This document shows positions 32,241 through 39,486 of a DNA stretch of 39,550 bases, one piece after another. Source of the DNA: an uncultured Actinomycetes bacterium (lineage in GTDB: Bacteria; Actinomycetota; Acidimicrobiia; Acidimicrobiales; Acidimicrobilacustridaceae); the NCBI GenBank assembly GCA_937927725.1, contig CALBSE010000020.1:1-39550 (forward strand), read 5' to 3'. The number at the start of each line of letters is the position of its first letter. Within the stretch, counting starts at the first letter, position 1. The notes under the pieces are model-generated. The model was not told the DNA's origin, did no database searches, and saw nothing but the letters and a program-made list of their open reading frames with translations. A program made the position numbers and the translations under genes.

Positions 32241-32981
32241 TCACCGTGGCTCGTTCCACTCGACATTGCGATCAGAGCGCTCGGGTTGGCGGCCGATCTT
32301 GAGAGGTCCGAGCGGGGCGTCACACATGAGGAAACGGGAATAGTCGTCGGCGGCCCAGAGGACGTCGCGCCAGGCGGCAAGACGGGGGTCAGTGTCGCGT
32401 GCCGTTTCTACTTCGGACCATTGCTGCCACTCAGGAATGGCCCAAATGACGATGCATTCGTCATCGCGTCGCATGGAGGTCTTCATGGCGCCAACAAGTT
32501 GCCACCCGAACGGCTGATGAGCGTCGATTGCGATGTCTCGAACCTTTGACAGGAACGAGTCCGCTTGACCTGGTCCGACGCGGATCGTGTCGTGGGCATA
32601 GGCCACACCGGACACACCATCGGCGCAAAGTTCTTCGATGGTGCGAGTCCAAGGCGCGGGAATGAGGACTCGGTCGTAGCCCCCAGATCGAAAGTTCGCC
32701 GCCTCGTTCCACCACACCTCAAGCTTGGGGTCTTGCAACGAGGGTCGGCTGAGTTCATGTCCGAGAGCAACTGCTAAACCGTCGAGACCGTCTTCCTCCC
32801 ACATATTGACGACCCGCGGCCAGTGGTCCGTTGTGCCGACCACGCCCCAAACGCCGAAACACAGTTGGCCTCGATCCTCTCGAGCCATCGGGCACCAGTT
32901 GGCGGTCATGTGGTGCATGTAGTTGGCACGGTTTGGGCCAATGATGTCGATGAATTCGTGCGTGTAGACCTTGGTATTCAC
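32241..32981 (-). CDS. Conserved protein of unknown function, NIPSNAP/dimeric alpha-beta barrel-like
   Basis: A 246-residue protein that I recognise only as a conserved actinobacterial family. The N-terminal half starts KVYTHEFIDIIGPNRANYMH and contains LCFGVWGVVGTTDHWPRVVN, a pattern like one NIPSNAP/ABM-type ferredoxin-like unit. The second half (HDTIRVGPGQADSFLSKVRD and DDECIVIWAIPEWQQWSEVE) looks like a second such unit, so an internal pseudo-repeat is likely. It may be a small-molecule-binding protein or a cofactor-free enzyme. It is the first gene of the operon with the two-subunit dehydrogenase and divergent from the acyl-CoA synthetase, so a role in the same catabolic pathway is inferred. 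The start is GTG with GAGGGA three bases upstream. Confidence 0.75.
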   Translation of the reverse strand: MNTKVYTHEFIDIIGPNRANYMHHMTANWCPMAREDRGQLCFGVWGVVGTTDHWPRVVNMWEEDGLDGLAVALGHELSRPSLQDPKLEVWWNEAANFRSGGYDRVLIPAPWTRTIEELCADGVSGVAYAHDTIRVGPGQADSFLSKVRDIAIDAHQPFGWQLVGAMKTSMRRDDECIVIWAIPEWQQWSEVETARDTDPRLAAWRDVLWAADDYSRFLMCDAPLGPLKIGRQPERSDRNVEWNEPR

Positions 32982-33005
32982 AATTCCCTCGTAGGTGACG
33001 CCAAC

Positions 33006-33023
33006 GATTCCTTCGGTAGAATC
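33006..33023. promoter_or_regulatory. Inverted repeat over a -10 box between divergent catabolic genes
   Basis: GATTC (33006-33010) and GAATC (33019-33023) have an eight-base spacer. The right arm overlaps TAGAAT (33017-33022), a good -10 candidate for the acyl-CoA synthetase gene starting at 33085. It may be an operator for both divergent units. No match to the remembered KstR motif (TnnAACnnGTTnnA) was found here. Confidence 0.4.
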
Positions 33024-33084
33024 AGCGTAGTTCGACGGATTTTGAGCGATGCTCTCTAATCACCGAAAGAATTGAACGGTACAG

Positions 33085-34707
33085 ATGACATCGTGGAATT
33101 TTGCTGATGTGTGGGAGGCGATTGCTGAGGTGCAGCCGGACGCCCCAGCGCTCATCAGGGGATCGTCGACCCGTTCATGGTCCGAGTTCGATCAGCGTGC
33201 TTCTGCGCTCGCAGCGAAGCTCGTAGAAGCTGGTCTCACTCATCAATCACGGGTTGCGCAGTACCTCATGAACTCAATGGAGTATGTCGAGTCGCTGTTC
33301 GCCACGTTCAAAGCAGCAATGGTTCCGGTGAACACGAACTACCGGTACGTGGCAGATGAGCTTGCCTATCTGTGGCTCGACGCTGGAGTCGAAGCCGTGA
33401 TCTTCCACGGTTCATTTACTGAGGCTGCCTCTCAGGTCCGATCGCGAGTTCCCGACGTGAGGTTGTGGCTCTGGGTCGATGACGGAGTAGGCGAGTGCCC
33501 CGATTGGGCCGAGCCATTCGAGGCGGCCGCGACGTCAGGTCGCTCATTGCCAGACGGGGGCGCAGAGCGCTCCGGTGACGATCTCTTTCTGCTCTATACG
33601 GGTGGCACAACCGGCCAACCCAAGGGTGTGATGTGGCGCCAAGATGACTTGTTCTGTGTTTTGAATCGGAGCGCCACCATTAGATACCCCGAGGATGGGT
33701 CGATTGATGTTGTGCAAGCGCTAATGGATACTGCTGGAGACGAACGAGCTCGCGTCATTCCAGCTGCGCCATTGATGCACGGAACGGCAGCGTTCTCCGC
33801 CTTTGCCATTTTGGATTCGGGTGGTGCGGTTGTGCTTTGCGAACACACGAAGTTTGATCCAAAAGAACTTCTCGACACGATTGAGGCTCATCGCGTCACC
33901 GATCTCTCAATCGTGGGCGACGCATTTGCGAAGCCTTTGCTTGATTCGCTCAACGCGAATCCGAATCGCTGGGATATCTCCTCGCTCAAGGTGATGCTCT
34001 CCTCGGGTGTGATGTGGTCTGCTCCCGTGAAAGACGGTCTGATCGGCCACGCTCCAAGTCTTCTGTGCGTGGACACACTCGGGTCTTCAGAAGCGGTTGG
34101 GCTCGCCCGTTCAATCTCTTCGTCTCGTGGCACCGCAAAGACGGCGGGCTTCAAGCTCGGACCCGATGCGCAAGTGATCCGCGATGACGGGACTTCGGTA
34201 ACCCCCGGCTCGGGTGAAATTGGGCTCGTTGCCATCGCAGGTCGCGCGCCTATCGGGTATTTCAACGACCCTGAAAAGTCAGCCAGGACGTTTCGGGAAA
34301 TCGGTGGGCGCCGGTGGACGACTCCTGGCGATTTCGCAACGGTCAACGAAGACGGGACCGTCACCCTTCTCGGTCGCGGTTCAGGATGCATCAATACCGG
34401 CGGAGAAAAGGTCTTTCCGGAAGAAGTGGAAGAGATCATCAAACTCCACGCACTGGTTCGCGACGCTGTCGTCATGGGTGCTCCCCATGAGCGGTTCGGA
34501 CAGCAGGTCATTGGCTTCGTCGAGGTAAATCCGGGGGCAGAGATCGATATCGAAGATCTCAAGACCTCCCTGCAAGATCGGCTTGCTGGCTACAAAGTTC
34601 CTCGTCATCTCGTGGTCGTCGAGTCAATTGGTCGAGCGGCGAACGGCAAAGTCGATCAAGCTCGCTGGAAATCCGAGGCAGAACGAATCGGAAGTGCATC
34701 GGCCTGA
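33085..34707 (+). CDS. Acyl-CoA synthetase, FadD19/FadD17-like
   Basis: A 540-residue AMP-forming ligase. The P-loop is LLYTGGTTGQPKGVMWR near residue 169; the MWR ending is what I remember from FadD19-type enzymes. Then follow LGSSEAVGLARS, TTPGDFATVNEDGTVTLLGR, SGCINTGGEKVFPEEVEE in the hinge/C-domain near residue 430, and the catalytic lysine context RAANGKVDQ near 521. FadD19 activates C24 steroid side-chain acids, so a sterol or bile-acid-like acid is a reasonable guess; medium-chain or other branched acids remain possible. The ribosome binding site is weak (GAACGG). It is divergent from the operon with the two-subunit dehydrogenase, which would use its product. Confidence 0.88.
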   Translation: MTSWNFADVWEAIAEVQPDAPALIRGSSTRSWSEFDQRASALAAKLVEAGLTHQSRVAQYLMNSMEYVESLFATFKAAMVPVNTNYRYVADELAYLWLDAGVEAVIFHGSFTEAASQVRSRVPDVRLWLWVDDGVGECPDWAEPFEAAATSGRSLPDGGAERSGDDLFLLYTGGTTGQPKGVMWRQDDLFCVLNRSATIRYPEDGSIDVVQALMDTAGDERARVIPAAPLMHGTAAFSAFAILDSGGAVVLCEHTKFDPKELLDTIEAHRVTDLSIVGDAFAKPLLDSLNANPNRWDISSLKVMLSSGVMWSAPVKDGLIGHAPSLLCVDTLGSSEAVGLARSISSSRGTAKTAGFKLGPDAQVIRDDGTSVTPGSGEIGLVAIAGRAPIGYFNDPEKSARTFREIGGRRWTTPGDFATVNEDGTVTLLGRGSGCINTGGEKVFPEEVEEIIKLHALVRDAVVMGAPHERFGQQVIGFVEVNPGAEIDIEDLKTSLQDRLAGYKVPRHLVVVESIGRAANGKVDQARWKSEAERIGSASA

Positions 34708-34729
34708 GGTCGTCTGTGAGACTGCTGCG

Positions 34730-35506
34730 GTGAGCGAGACAACCACAGCGTCGATACCGCCAGATGTCGAAAGTGCCGATCCTTCAGAGTCTGAGCCGGA
34801 TAATCCGCGTCTTAATCGTTGGATTAACAAAACGACGCTCCCACTTGACCTGATCGCGCTTTGTACGATCTGGCTCACTGTCGTTCCTTTGGGCACGATT
34901 CATCGAGTCGCAAGTCGTCCGCTCTTTTGGTACATCGGCCGCATCGTTATCTCCGTTATTTATGGAATCGATATGGCAGTTCGCACGTATCTGTCTCGAA
35001 GGAGACTGCGCTACTTCACTCACCATCCGGTTGGTGTGCTGGCAGTGATCCTGCCGGTCATCAGATTGGTCTTCAGCTTGCGATTACTGAAGGCGATGTT
35101 CAAAAAGGGAAACACCCTCCATTTTCTTTTCGTGTCAGTCGTGTTGTTGCTCAATTTGATGATCATTGTTTGGGGCTTTGAGCGTTCCGCCCCCGATGCC
35201 AACATCACAACGATCGGCATCGCAGTTTGGTGGGGCTGCGTCACTGTCTTCACCGTCGGTTACGGCGATTACTACCCGATCACGACCGCCGGTCGAGTCG
35301 CAGCTGTCGGCATCATGGTGCTTGGTCTCACAACGGCAGCAGTCATTACTGCGCAGATCGCGTCGAGTTTTATGGACCAAGCACAAAGTAGAAGGAATTC
35401 GGCTTCAGGCCCTGAGGACGATTCAAACGAAGGCCGTTTGCGCCGCATTGAAGAAATGCTGAAACAGCATTTTGAACCAACTGAGACGTCGTCCGATCAG
35501 ACGTAG
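34730..35506 (+). CDS. Potassium channel family protein (two-pore-helix VIC type)
   Basis: About 258 residues with an acidic, Ser/Glu-rich cytoplasmic N-terminus, four to six hydrophobic segments and a pore segment with the K+ selectivity filter TVGYGDYYP (from about residue 175). Before the pore is a basic amphipathic stretch (SLRLLKAMFKKG) that resembles a reduced S4-like helix but has few regularly spaced arginines, so voltage sensing is doubtful. The tail after the last membrane helix ends in a short coiled-coil-like EGRLRRIEEMLKQ. The start is uncertain: GTG 34730 is used; GTG 34694 would overlap the ligase end. It follows the synthetase closely, so read-through is possible. It overlaps the convergent gene by ten bases. 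Confidence 0.82.
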   Translation: MSETTTASIPPDVESADPSESEPDNPRLNRWINKTTLPLDLIALCTIWLTVVPLGTIHRVASRPLFWYIGRIVISVIYGIDMAVRTYLSRRRLRYFTHHPVGVLAVILPVIRLVFSLRLLKAMFKKGNTLHFLFVSVVLLLNLMIIVWGFERSAPDANITTIGIAVWWGCVTVFTVGYGDYYPITTAGRVAAVGIMVLGLTTAAVITAQIASSFMDQAQSRRNSASGPEDDSNEGRLRRIEEMLKQHFEPTETSSDQT

Positions 35507-37899
35507 TCGCGGTGTCGCAGCCAGTTGATTGAGAGCCATCCCCAGATCGGTGGCAGATAGGCAGTGAACATTCGGGCCGTGAACGTTGCCGCGATCGCCT
35601 GCTGGTCGGGTATGCCCGCAGCAGTGAATCCCCCGATGAGGCCAGCTTCGATGACGCCGATACCGCCGGGCACGGGCGCAATCCCACCGAGAATCGAAGC
35701 AAGCGTGTTGATGATGATGAGTTGCATCAGCCCCAGCGATTCGCCGTAGGTATGCAGAGCGGCCCAGAGCACAAGCGCATAGAAGATCTGAGAGAGGGCA
35801 TTTCCCGCAAGCATCTGAAGCCCTTTTCGAGGGTTCTTCATGACGGCTGCAAGATTCTCCCGTGCGGCCCGAATTTGGGGGATGAGGAACTTCGAAATTC
35901 GGTGGCGCAGCCCGGGGATCGTGAAGACGATTGCAACGATGACTGCCAGAACGATTGCAGCAAGAAGGATCTTTCCGGAGAGTCCGCTCACTCCGCCAGA
36001 TCCGCCCTTGCTGAGAGAAAACGCTCCGGCGCCAAAGATGAGGGCGACGAGGAGGAAGACGACCTCAGTGAAACCAGAGGCAACGGAATTGAGAAGGCTC
36101 GAGGTAACAGCAACTGCGGACTTGAGGCCTTGCTTCTGGAAGAAACGAACCTGGAGCGCGAACGTAGTGACACCGCCACCGGCAAGTCCCGTGAATTTCG
36201 TGCCGATTTCGAGCATGACAACTGGTCGCAGCGGCAATGGCTTACTGACGGAACCGAGAAGTGAAATGGCCAGACCGCCGATTGGGACCCAGGCCAATAA
36301 GAAGACAATAGGTATCCAAATCCAATGAGCGTCTTTGAACATCGTGGCCCACTCGACGTGAGCGAACTGCCCGATAAGTAGATACATGCCGAGGATCGTG
36401 AACGCGGCAATCAGGATGGACGAAGGAGCAACGCGGCGAAGCTCCTCTAACTTCGGCGCTTCGACACCCGTCGACGTGCTGACCTCGTCGCGAAGTCGTG
36501 CACATAACTTCTTGAGTCCATCCGCCGACCGGCGATTTACTCGCGGAAGAGCCGTGGTCTGCAAGTACGGCAGTAGTGCCGACAGTCCGTCTTTGCCGAG
36601 AGACGTCTGAGCTGTAGCGATTGCTCGTTCGTCTCCCACTTTGTCGGCGAGAGTTGCGAGGAGCGCAACGCGATCAGCGAAAAAGGCATCGCCATCAGGA
36701 GTGGTGTTGGCCGTTGCGAGATCGCCGAACGCGGCACCGGCTTCGGTGAGAAGAAACGTTTGCGACCAAATGCCTCCGTGGGTAATGCCCGCGTCGTGGA
36801 GTTTGTTGAGCTCGGTCCACGTATCAATAAGGAAGTTGTCGGTGATCTCGTCGATCGAAAGCCGATCGAGAGTGGTGCCTTTCGCAGTGTCGAGCACCAA
36901 CGTTGCATCGCCGCGCGAGCCAATTGTTGCTGCGGTTACGACACTGGGTACTCGGACCCCGGCTCGTTGTGCGAGAAGAAGAGCGAACGCTCGATGTTCG
37001 ATTTGCTGTTGTCGGCTGAAACTCAGAACCGGACCCGAGTCCTTGTACCAAAGAAAGCGTCCGATCTTTGTGAGTAATTGAGCATCGGTCGCGTCACGTC
37101 CGATGACAACGATCCGTAATCGCGTGCCATCTGCTTGCGTACCGCTGTAGGCCTTCTCACCCCATGTCTGCACGGAACTCACGGTGATGTCTTGCGCTTC
37201 AATGCCGATCGAGGCGAGATCAGCCGAAACCTCGCTCGGATCAGGGGCACCGTCTGGGGAACCAAGAGCGAGGTGAATGGCGGCGGCAAAAGCCCAACCG
37301 AGTGCGATGGCACCAAAAATCCCGGCCGGATAACCAGCGGTGCGGGCAACTGCGCTCACCGCGACTATCGCCAACAGCGTCGACATGAGTCGGCGCGATG
37401 GCCGAGTCAGTTCAGGACCAGCGACGAAGAAAACCGCAGCGAGCACCGTGAGGCGGACAGGTGGGTACTGCGGATAGTGAGTGAGATTTTTGGCCGCGGC
37501 ATCGACGACAGATGGGGCGTTGATGAGGTGTTGGAGTCCAAGGACGATGACCGTGCCAGCACAAAGCGCGATCGTGATTCCCGCAATGAAACGGAGTCGA
37601 CGTGAGGAGAGCGCGATCACGTACACGACAATGATGGCAACGACGATGCCGCCACCGTTGGCGATGCTGGCGACCTTTAGAAGCGGATCCGGAAGCGACT
37701 CGACCGCCGAATGGATCGAACGCTCGAAATGCGAATACGAAAGCGCGCCGACCGTTCCGAGCCCAAACAGAATGAGTCCGGCGATAATCCGAAGAATGTC
37801 ACTTGCTCGACGGTGAAGTCCGTGATCGGGAACGACGCCGAAAAGCGTCACCCAACCCGCTCGAGTTGGGAGATGATGAGACCGTTGACGGGCAGGCAT
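35497..37899 (-). CDS. Flippase-like (LPG_synthase_TM/UPF0104) membrane protein with internal degenerate kinase domain
   Basis: An 800-residue three-part protein. Residues about 30-215 form a six-helix membrane unit. Residues about 225-470 resemble a RIO/APH-like kinase (WYKDSGPVLSFSRQQQIEHR, RAGVRVPSVV, NKLHDAGITHGG). Residues about 490-795 form the lysylphosphatidylglycerol synthase/flippase-like unit (GTKFTGLAGGGVTTFALQVR and GIAPVPGGIGVIEAGLIG). In the kinase part the catalytic HGD reads HGG and the following Asn is missing, so phosphotransfer is unlikely. Such proteins are thought to move lipids or lipid-linked substrates; this one may sense a ligand with the kinase remnant. It starts three bases after the stop of the luciferase-like gene, so they share an operon. 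Confidence 0.8.
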   Translation of the reverse strand: MPARQRSHHLPTRAGWVTLFGVVPDHGLHRRASDILRIIAGLILFGLGTVGALSYSHFERSIHSAVESLPDPLLKVASIANGGGIVVAIIVVYVIALSSRRLRFIAGITIALCAGTVIVLGLQHLINAPSVVDAAAKNLTHYPQYPPVRLTVLAAVFFVAGPELTRPSRRLMSTLLAIVAVSAVARTAGYPAGIFGAIALGWAFAAAIHLALGSPDGAPDPSEVSADLASIGIEAQDITVSSVQTWGEKAYSGTQADGTRLRIVVIGRDATDAQLLTKIGRFLWYKDSGPVLSFSRQQQIEHRAFALLLAQRAGVRVPSVVTAATIGSRGDATLVLDTAKGTTLDRLSIDEITDNFLIDTWTELNKLHDAGITHGGIWSQTFLLTEAGAAFGDLATANTTPDGDAFFADRVALLATLADKVGDERAIATAQTSLGKDGLSALLPYLQTTALPRVNRRSADGLKKLCARLRDEVSTSTGVEAPKLEELRRVAPSSILIAAFTILGMYLLIGQFAHVEWATMFKDAHWIWIPIVFLLAWVPIGGLAISLLGSVSKPLPLRPVVMLEIGTKFTGLAGGGVTTFALQVRFFQKQGLKSAVAVTSSLLNSVASGFTEVVFLLVALIFGAGAFSLSKGGSGGVSGLSGKILLAAIVLAVIVAIVFTIPGLRHRISKFLIPQIRAARENLAAVMKNPRKGLQMLAGNALSQIFYALVLWAALHTYGESLGLMQLIIINTLASILGGIAPVPGGIGVIEAGLIGGFTAAGIPDQQAIAATFTARMFTAYLPPIWGWLSINWLRHRDYV

Positions 37900-37902
37900 T
37901 GT

Positions 37903-38898
37903 CTAGGACATCGTCGCTTCTGCGAAAGCCCGCATCTCGCGTTCAACATCCGGGCCGGCGGGCGTGTACAGAATCTCGGTAACACCGACCGAAGATGCGT
38001 GCGTGACTTTTGCCTTTACCGCTGCTTTGTCGCCTGTCCAGCCCACGCCCGCCAAAATTGCTTCGTCAGCAAGATCAAGCACAACTTGATCACGGCCGAA
38101 GACTTCAGTGACGTGGCCTTCGTGGACGGTGAGGTGACGTTCACCTTCTGGTCGCGCCGCTTCGACATCGGCGAGCCATTCAGCGCCGCCGGGCATTGCC
38201 GTTAAGAACTCTGGCGCCGCTTCCCAACAACCGTGATAGCCGACCACGTACCAAGGGCCGATAGCTGCTCTGGCACGCGGCGAGGCAGCAGATTCGCCGT
38301 CATCAAGAACAGAACCAGAAACCATGAGGACCTGGTGGCCCCACGGGCCTTCGACAGGTGCCACGCCGATGAGCCCAGCGCAGGTGCCGTCAGCGATCAT
38401 TTCGGCGGTGATGTCGAGACCCTTCGGCCCCATTGCCGACACCAAGAGCGGAACATTGATCGGTCGTTCGGCGGTGAGGGATGGACGGTGAATCATTTGT
38501 ACGCGTTCACCTTCAACCTCGGCGACTCCTCCGGCGAGGAGCGTGTGAAGAGTTTCGATGTAGGAGCGTGTGGTCTTCCACGAAAGCGCTTTCTTGCCGA
38601 GCACCATTCGAGCAGTGAATCCGGTACCGAAACCCACCATGAGCCGACCGGGTGCCATGCGTTCGATTGTGGCGATAGCCGACGCGGTCGTCATGACGTG
38701 ACGAAGATTCGGAACAAGAACTGCCGTGCCAACGTCGAGATTGTCCGTGGCGTTGAGGATGTTCGCGATGTTGATCCAGATGTCTTCGTAAAGCGCTGCT
38801 GAGTCGTACAGCCATGCACGACGGAATCCGAGTTTCTCTGCGAGTTGGGCGTGTCGAACAGCGTCGGGTCCGGGGGTGATTCCGATCGAGATTTCCAT
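37903..38898 (-). CDS. Luciferase-like (LLM class, probably F420-dependent) oxidoreductase
   Basis: About 331 residues with the bacterial-luciferase TIM-barrel pattern: ISIGITPGPDAVRHAQLAEK, GFRRAWLYDSAALYED, DVGTAVLVPNLRHVMTTAS, and RLMVGFGTGFTARMVLGK, then PLLVSAMGPKGLDITAEMAD-like text. This subgroup in actinobacteria normally uses coenzyme F420, consistent with the organism type, although FMN cannot be excluded. The substrate is unknown; relatives act on sugar phosphates, alkanes, steroids or antibiotics. Two ATGs are possible: 38898, with GGGAG ten bases upstream, is used; 38907 sits only one base after that GGGAG. It is the first gene of an operon with the flippase-like protein and is divergent from an NTF2-like gene. 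Confidence 0.84.
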   Translation of the reverse strand: MEISIGITPGPDAVRHAQLAEKLGFRRAWLYDSAALYEDIWINIANILNATDNLDVGTAVLVPNLRHVMTTASAIATIERMAPGRLMVGFGTGFTARMVLGKKALSWKTTRSYIETLHTLLAGGVAEVEGERVQMIHRPSLTAERPINVPLLVSAMGPKGLDITAEMIADGTCAGLIGVAPVEGPWGHQVLMVSGSVLDDGESAASPRARAAIGPWYVVGYHGCWEAAPEFLTAMPGGAEWLADVEAARPEGERHLTVHEGHVTEVFGRDQVVLDLADEAILAGVGWTGDKAAVKAKVTHASSVGVTEILYTPAGPDVEREMRAFAEATMS

Positions 38899-38955
38899 GG
38901 GCGCCATACTCCCACGTCACCGACGAGCCGGGGGAGGTGTTTCGCTGTGGATCGG

Positions 38956-38971
38956 TAGATGCGATGATCTA
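38956..38971. promoter_or_regulatory. Inverted repeat in the divergent promoter region of the LLM and NTF2-like genes
   Basis: TAGAT (38956-38960) and ATCTA (38967-38971) have a six-base spacer, in the 95 bases between the divergent start codons. TAGATG could itself be a -10 box for the NTF2-like gene. An operator role is inferred from symmetry and position. Confidence 0.35.
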
Positions 38972-38993
38972 GAGAAATTTACGAGGGGGAATC

Positions 38994-39419
38994 ATGGCGT
39001 CGAAACGGAGTGCAGGGGAGCAGGCCGCCGATGAATGGGCGGTACGGAACGTCATCGTTCGGTTGGCGCAGTATGCCGACGGGCTTGGTTCTTGTGAGCA
39101 ATATGCCGATCTCTTCACAGACGACGCTGATTGGTTGATGCCCAACGCTCCGCGCCACGGGCGAGCCGACATTCTGGAAGGCAGTCTGGCGCGGCGTGCT
39201 GAAGGCATGGTCGGGCCGGGTAGTAACTCTCGCCACGTCGTGGCATCGACCGCAGTTGAGTTCAGCAGCGACGACGAAGCTGTTGCTGATTCCTATTGGG
39301 TCTATTACGTGGAGACCAATGTTGCTCCACGAGTAACCCTTGTAGGCCACTACCACGACACTCTCAAGCGCACCACAGACGGCTGGAAGATGGCACGTCG
39401 CGTGATCAACTTCGGCTGA
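38994..39419 (+). CDS. NTF2-like (SnoaL-fold) protein
   Basis: A 141-residue SnoaL_4-type protein: WAVRNVIVRLAQYADGLGSC, then YADLFTDDADWLMPNAPRHG, GRADILEGSLARR, SRHVVASTAVEF and a C-terminal GHYHDTLKRTTDGWKMARR. The order of one helical segment followed by a sheet with a TDDADW and a RHV motif is typical of the aromatic-dioxygenase-small-subunit/SnoaL superfamily; members in actinobacteria are often steroid- or polyketide-associated. No partner oxygenase is adjacent. The ATG is preceded by GAGGGGGA and three bases, the same arrangement as at the P450 and amidohydrolase genes. A hairpin follows 13 bases after the stop. Confidence 0.85.
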   Translation: MASKRSAGEQAADEWAVRNVIVRLAQYADGLGSCEQYADLFTDDADWLMPNAPRHGRADILEGSLARRAEGMVGPGSNSRHVVASTAVEFSSDDEAVADSYWVYYVETNVAPRVTLVGHYHDTLKRTTDGWKMARRVINFG

Positions 39420-39432
39420 GTCTGGTGGCGAT

Positions 39433-39451
39433 GGGATCCACTGACGATCCC
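39433..39451. terminator. Inverted repeat after the NTF2-like gene, terminator or operator
   Basis: GGGATC (39433-39438) and GATCCC (39446-39451) flank a seven-base loop. It starts 13 bases after the NTF2-like stop and ends six bases before a TAGCCT -10 candidate, so it could end the upstream transcript or control the next promoter. No U-tract follows. Confidence 0.4.
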
Positions 39452-39457
39452 GACCGG

Positions 39458-39463
39458 TAGCCT
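39458..39463 (+). promoter_or_regulatory. Candidate -10 box upstream of the ABC-transporter gene
   Basis: TAGCCT ends eight bases before a GTG at 39472, the same spacing as the two leaderless GT39/deacetylase promoters. The ABC ATG itself lies 19 bases downstream of the box. Confidence 0.4.
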
Positions 39464-39471
39464 CTCCACCC

Positions 39472-39486
39472 GTGATGATCCAATGA
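39472..39486 (+). CDS. Possible leaderless four-codon leader peptide
   Basis: GTG ATG ATC CAA TGA reads as a four-residue peptide whose stop overlaps the ABC-transporter start as ATGA (39483-39486). It would start at the predicted 5' end of the transcript and could load ribosomes for the main gene by coupling. It is very short, so chance is a serious alternative. Confidence 0.3.
   Translation: MMIQ

Noticed and set aside
34730..35506. Voltage-gated channel with a full S4 sensor
   Set aside because: The pore filter is clear, but the basic helix before it lacks regularly spaced arginines; only a K+ channel call is supported.
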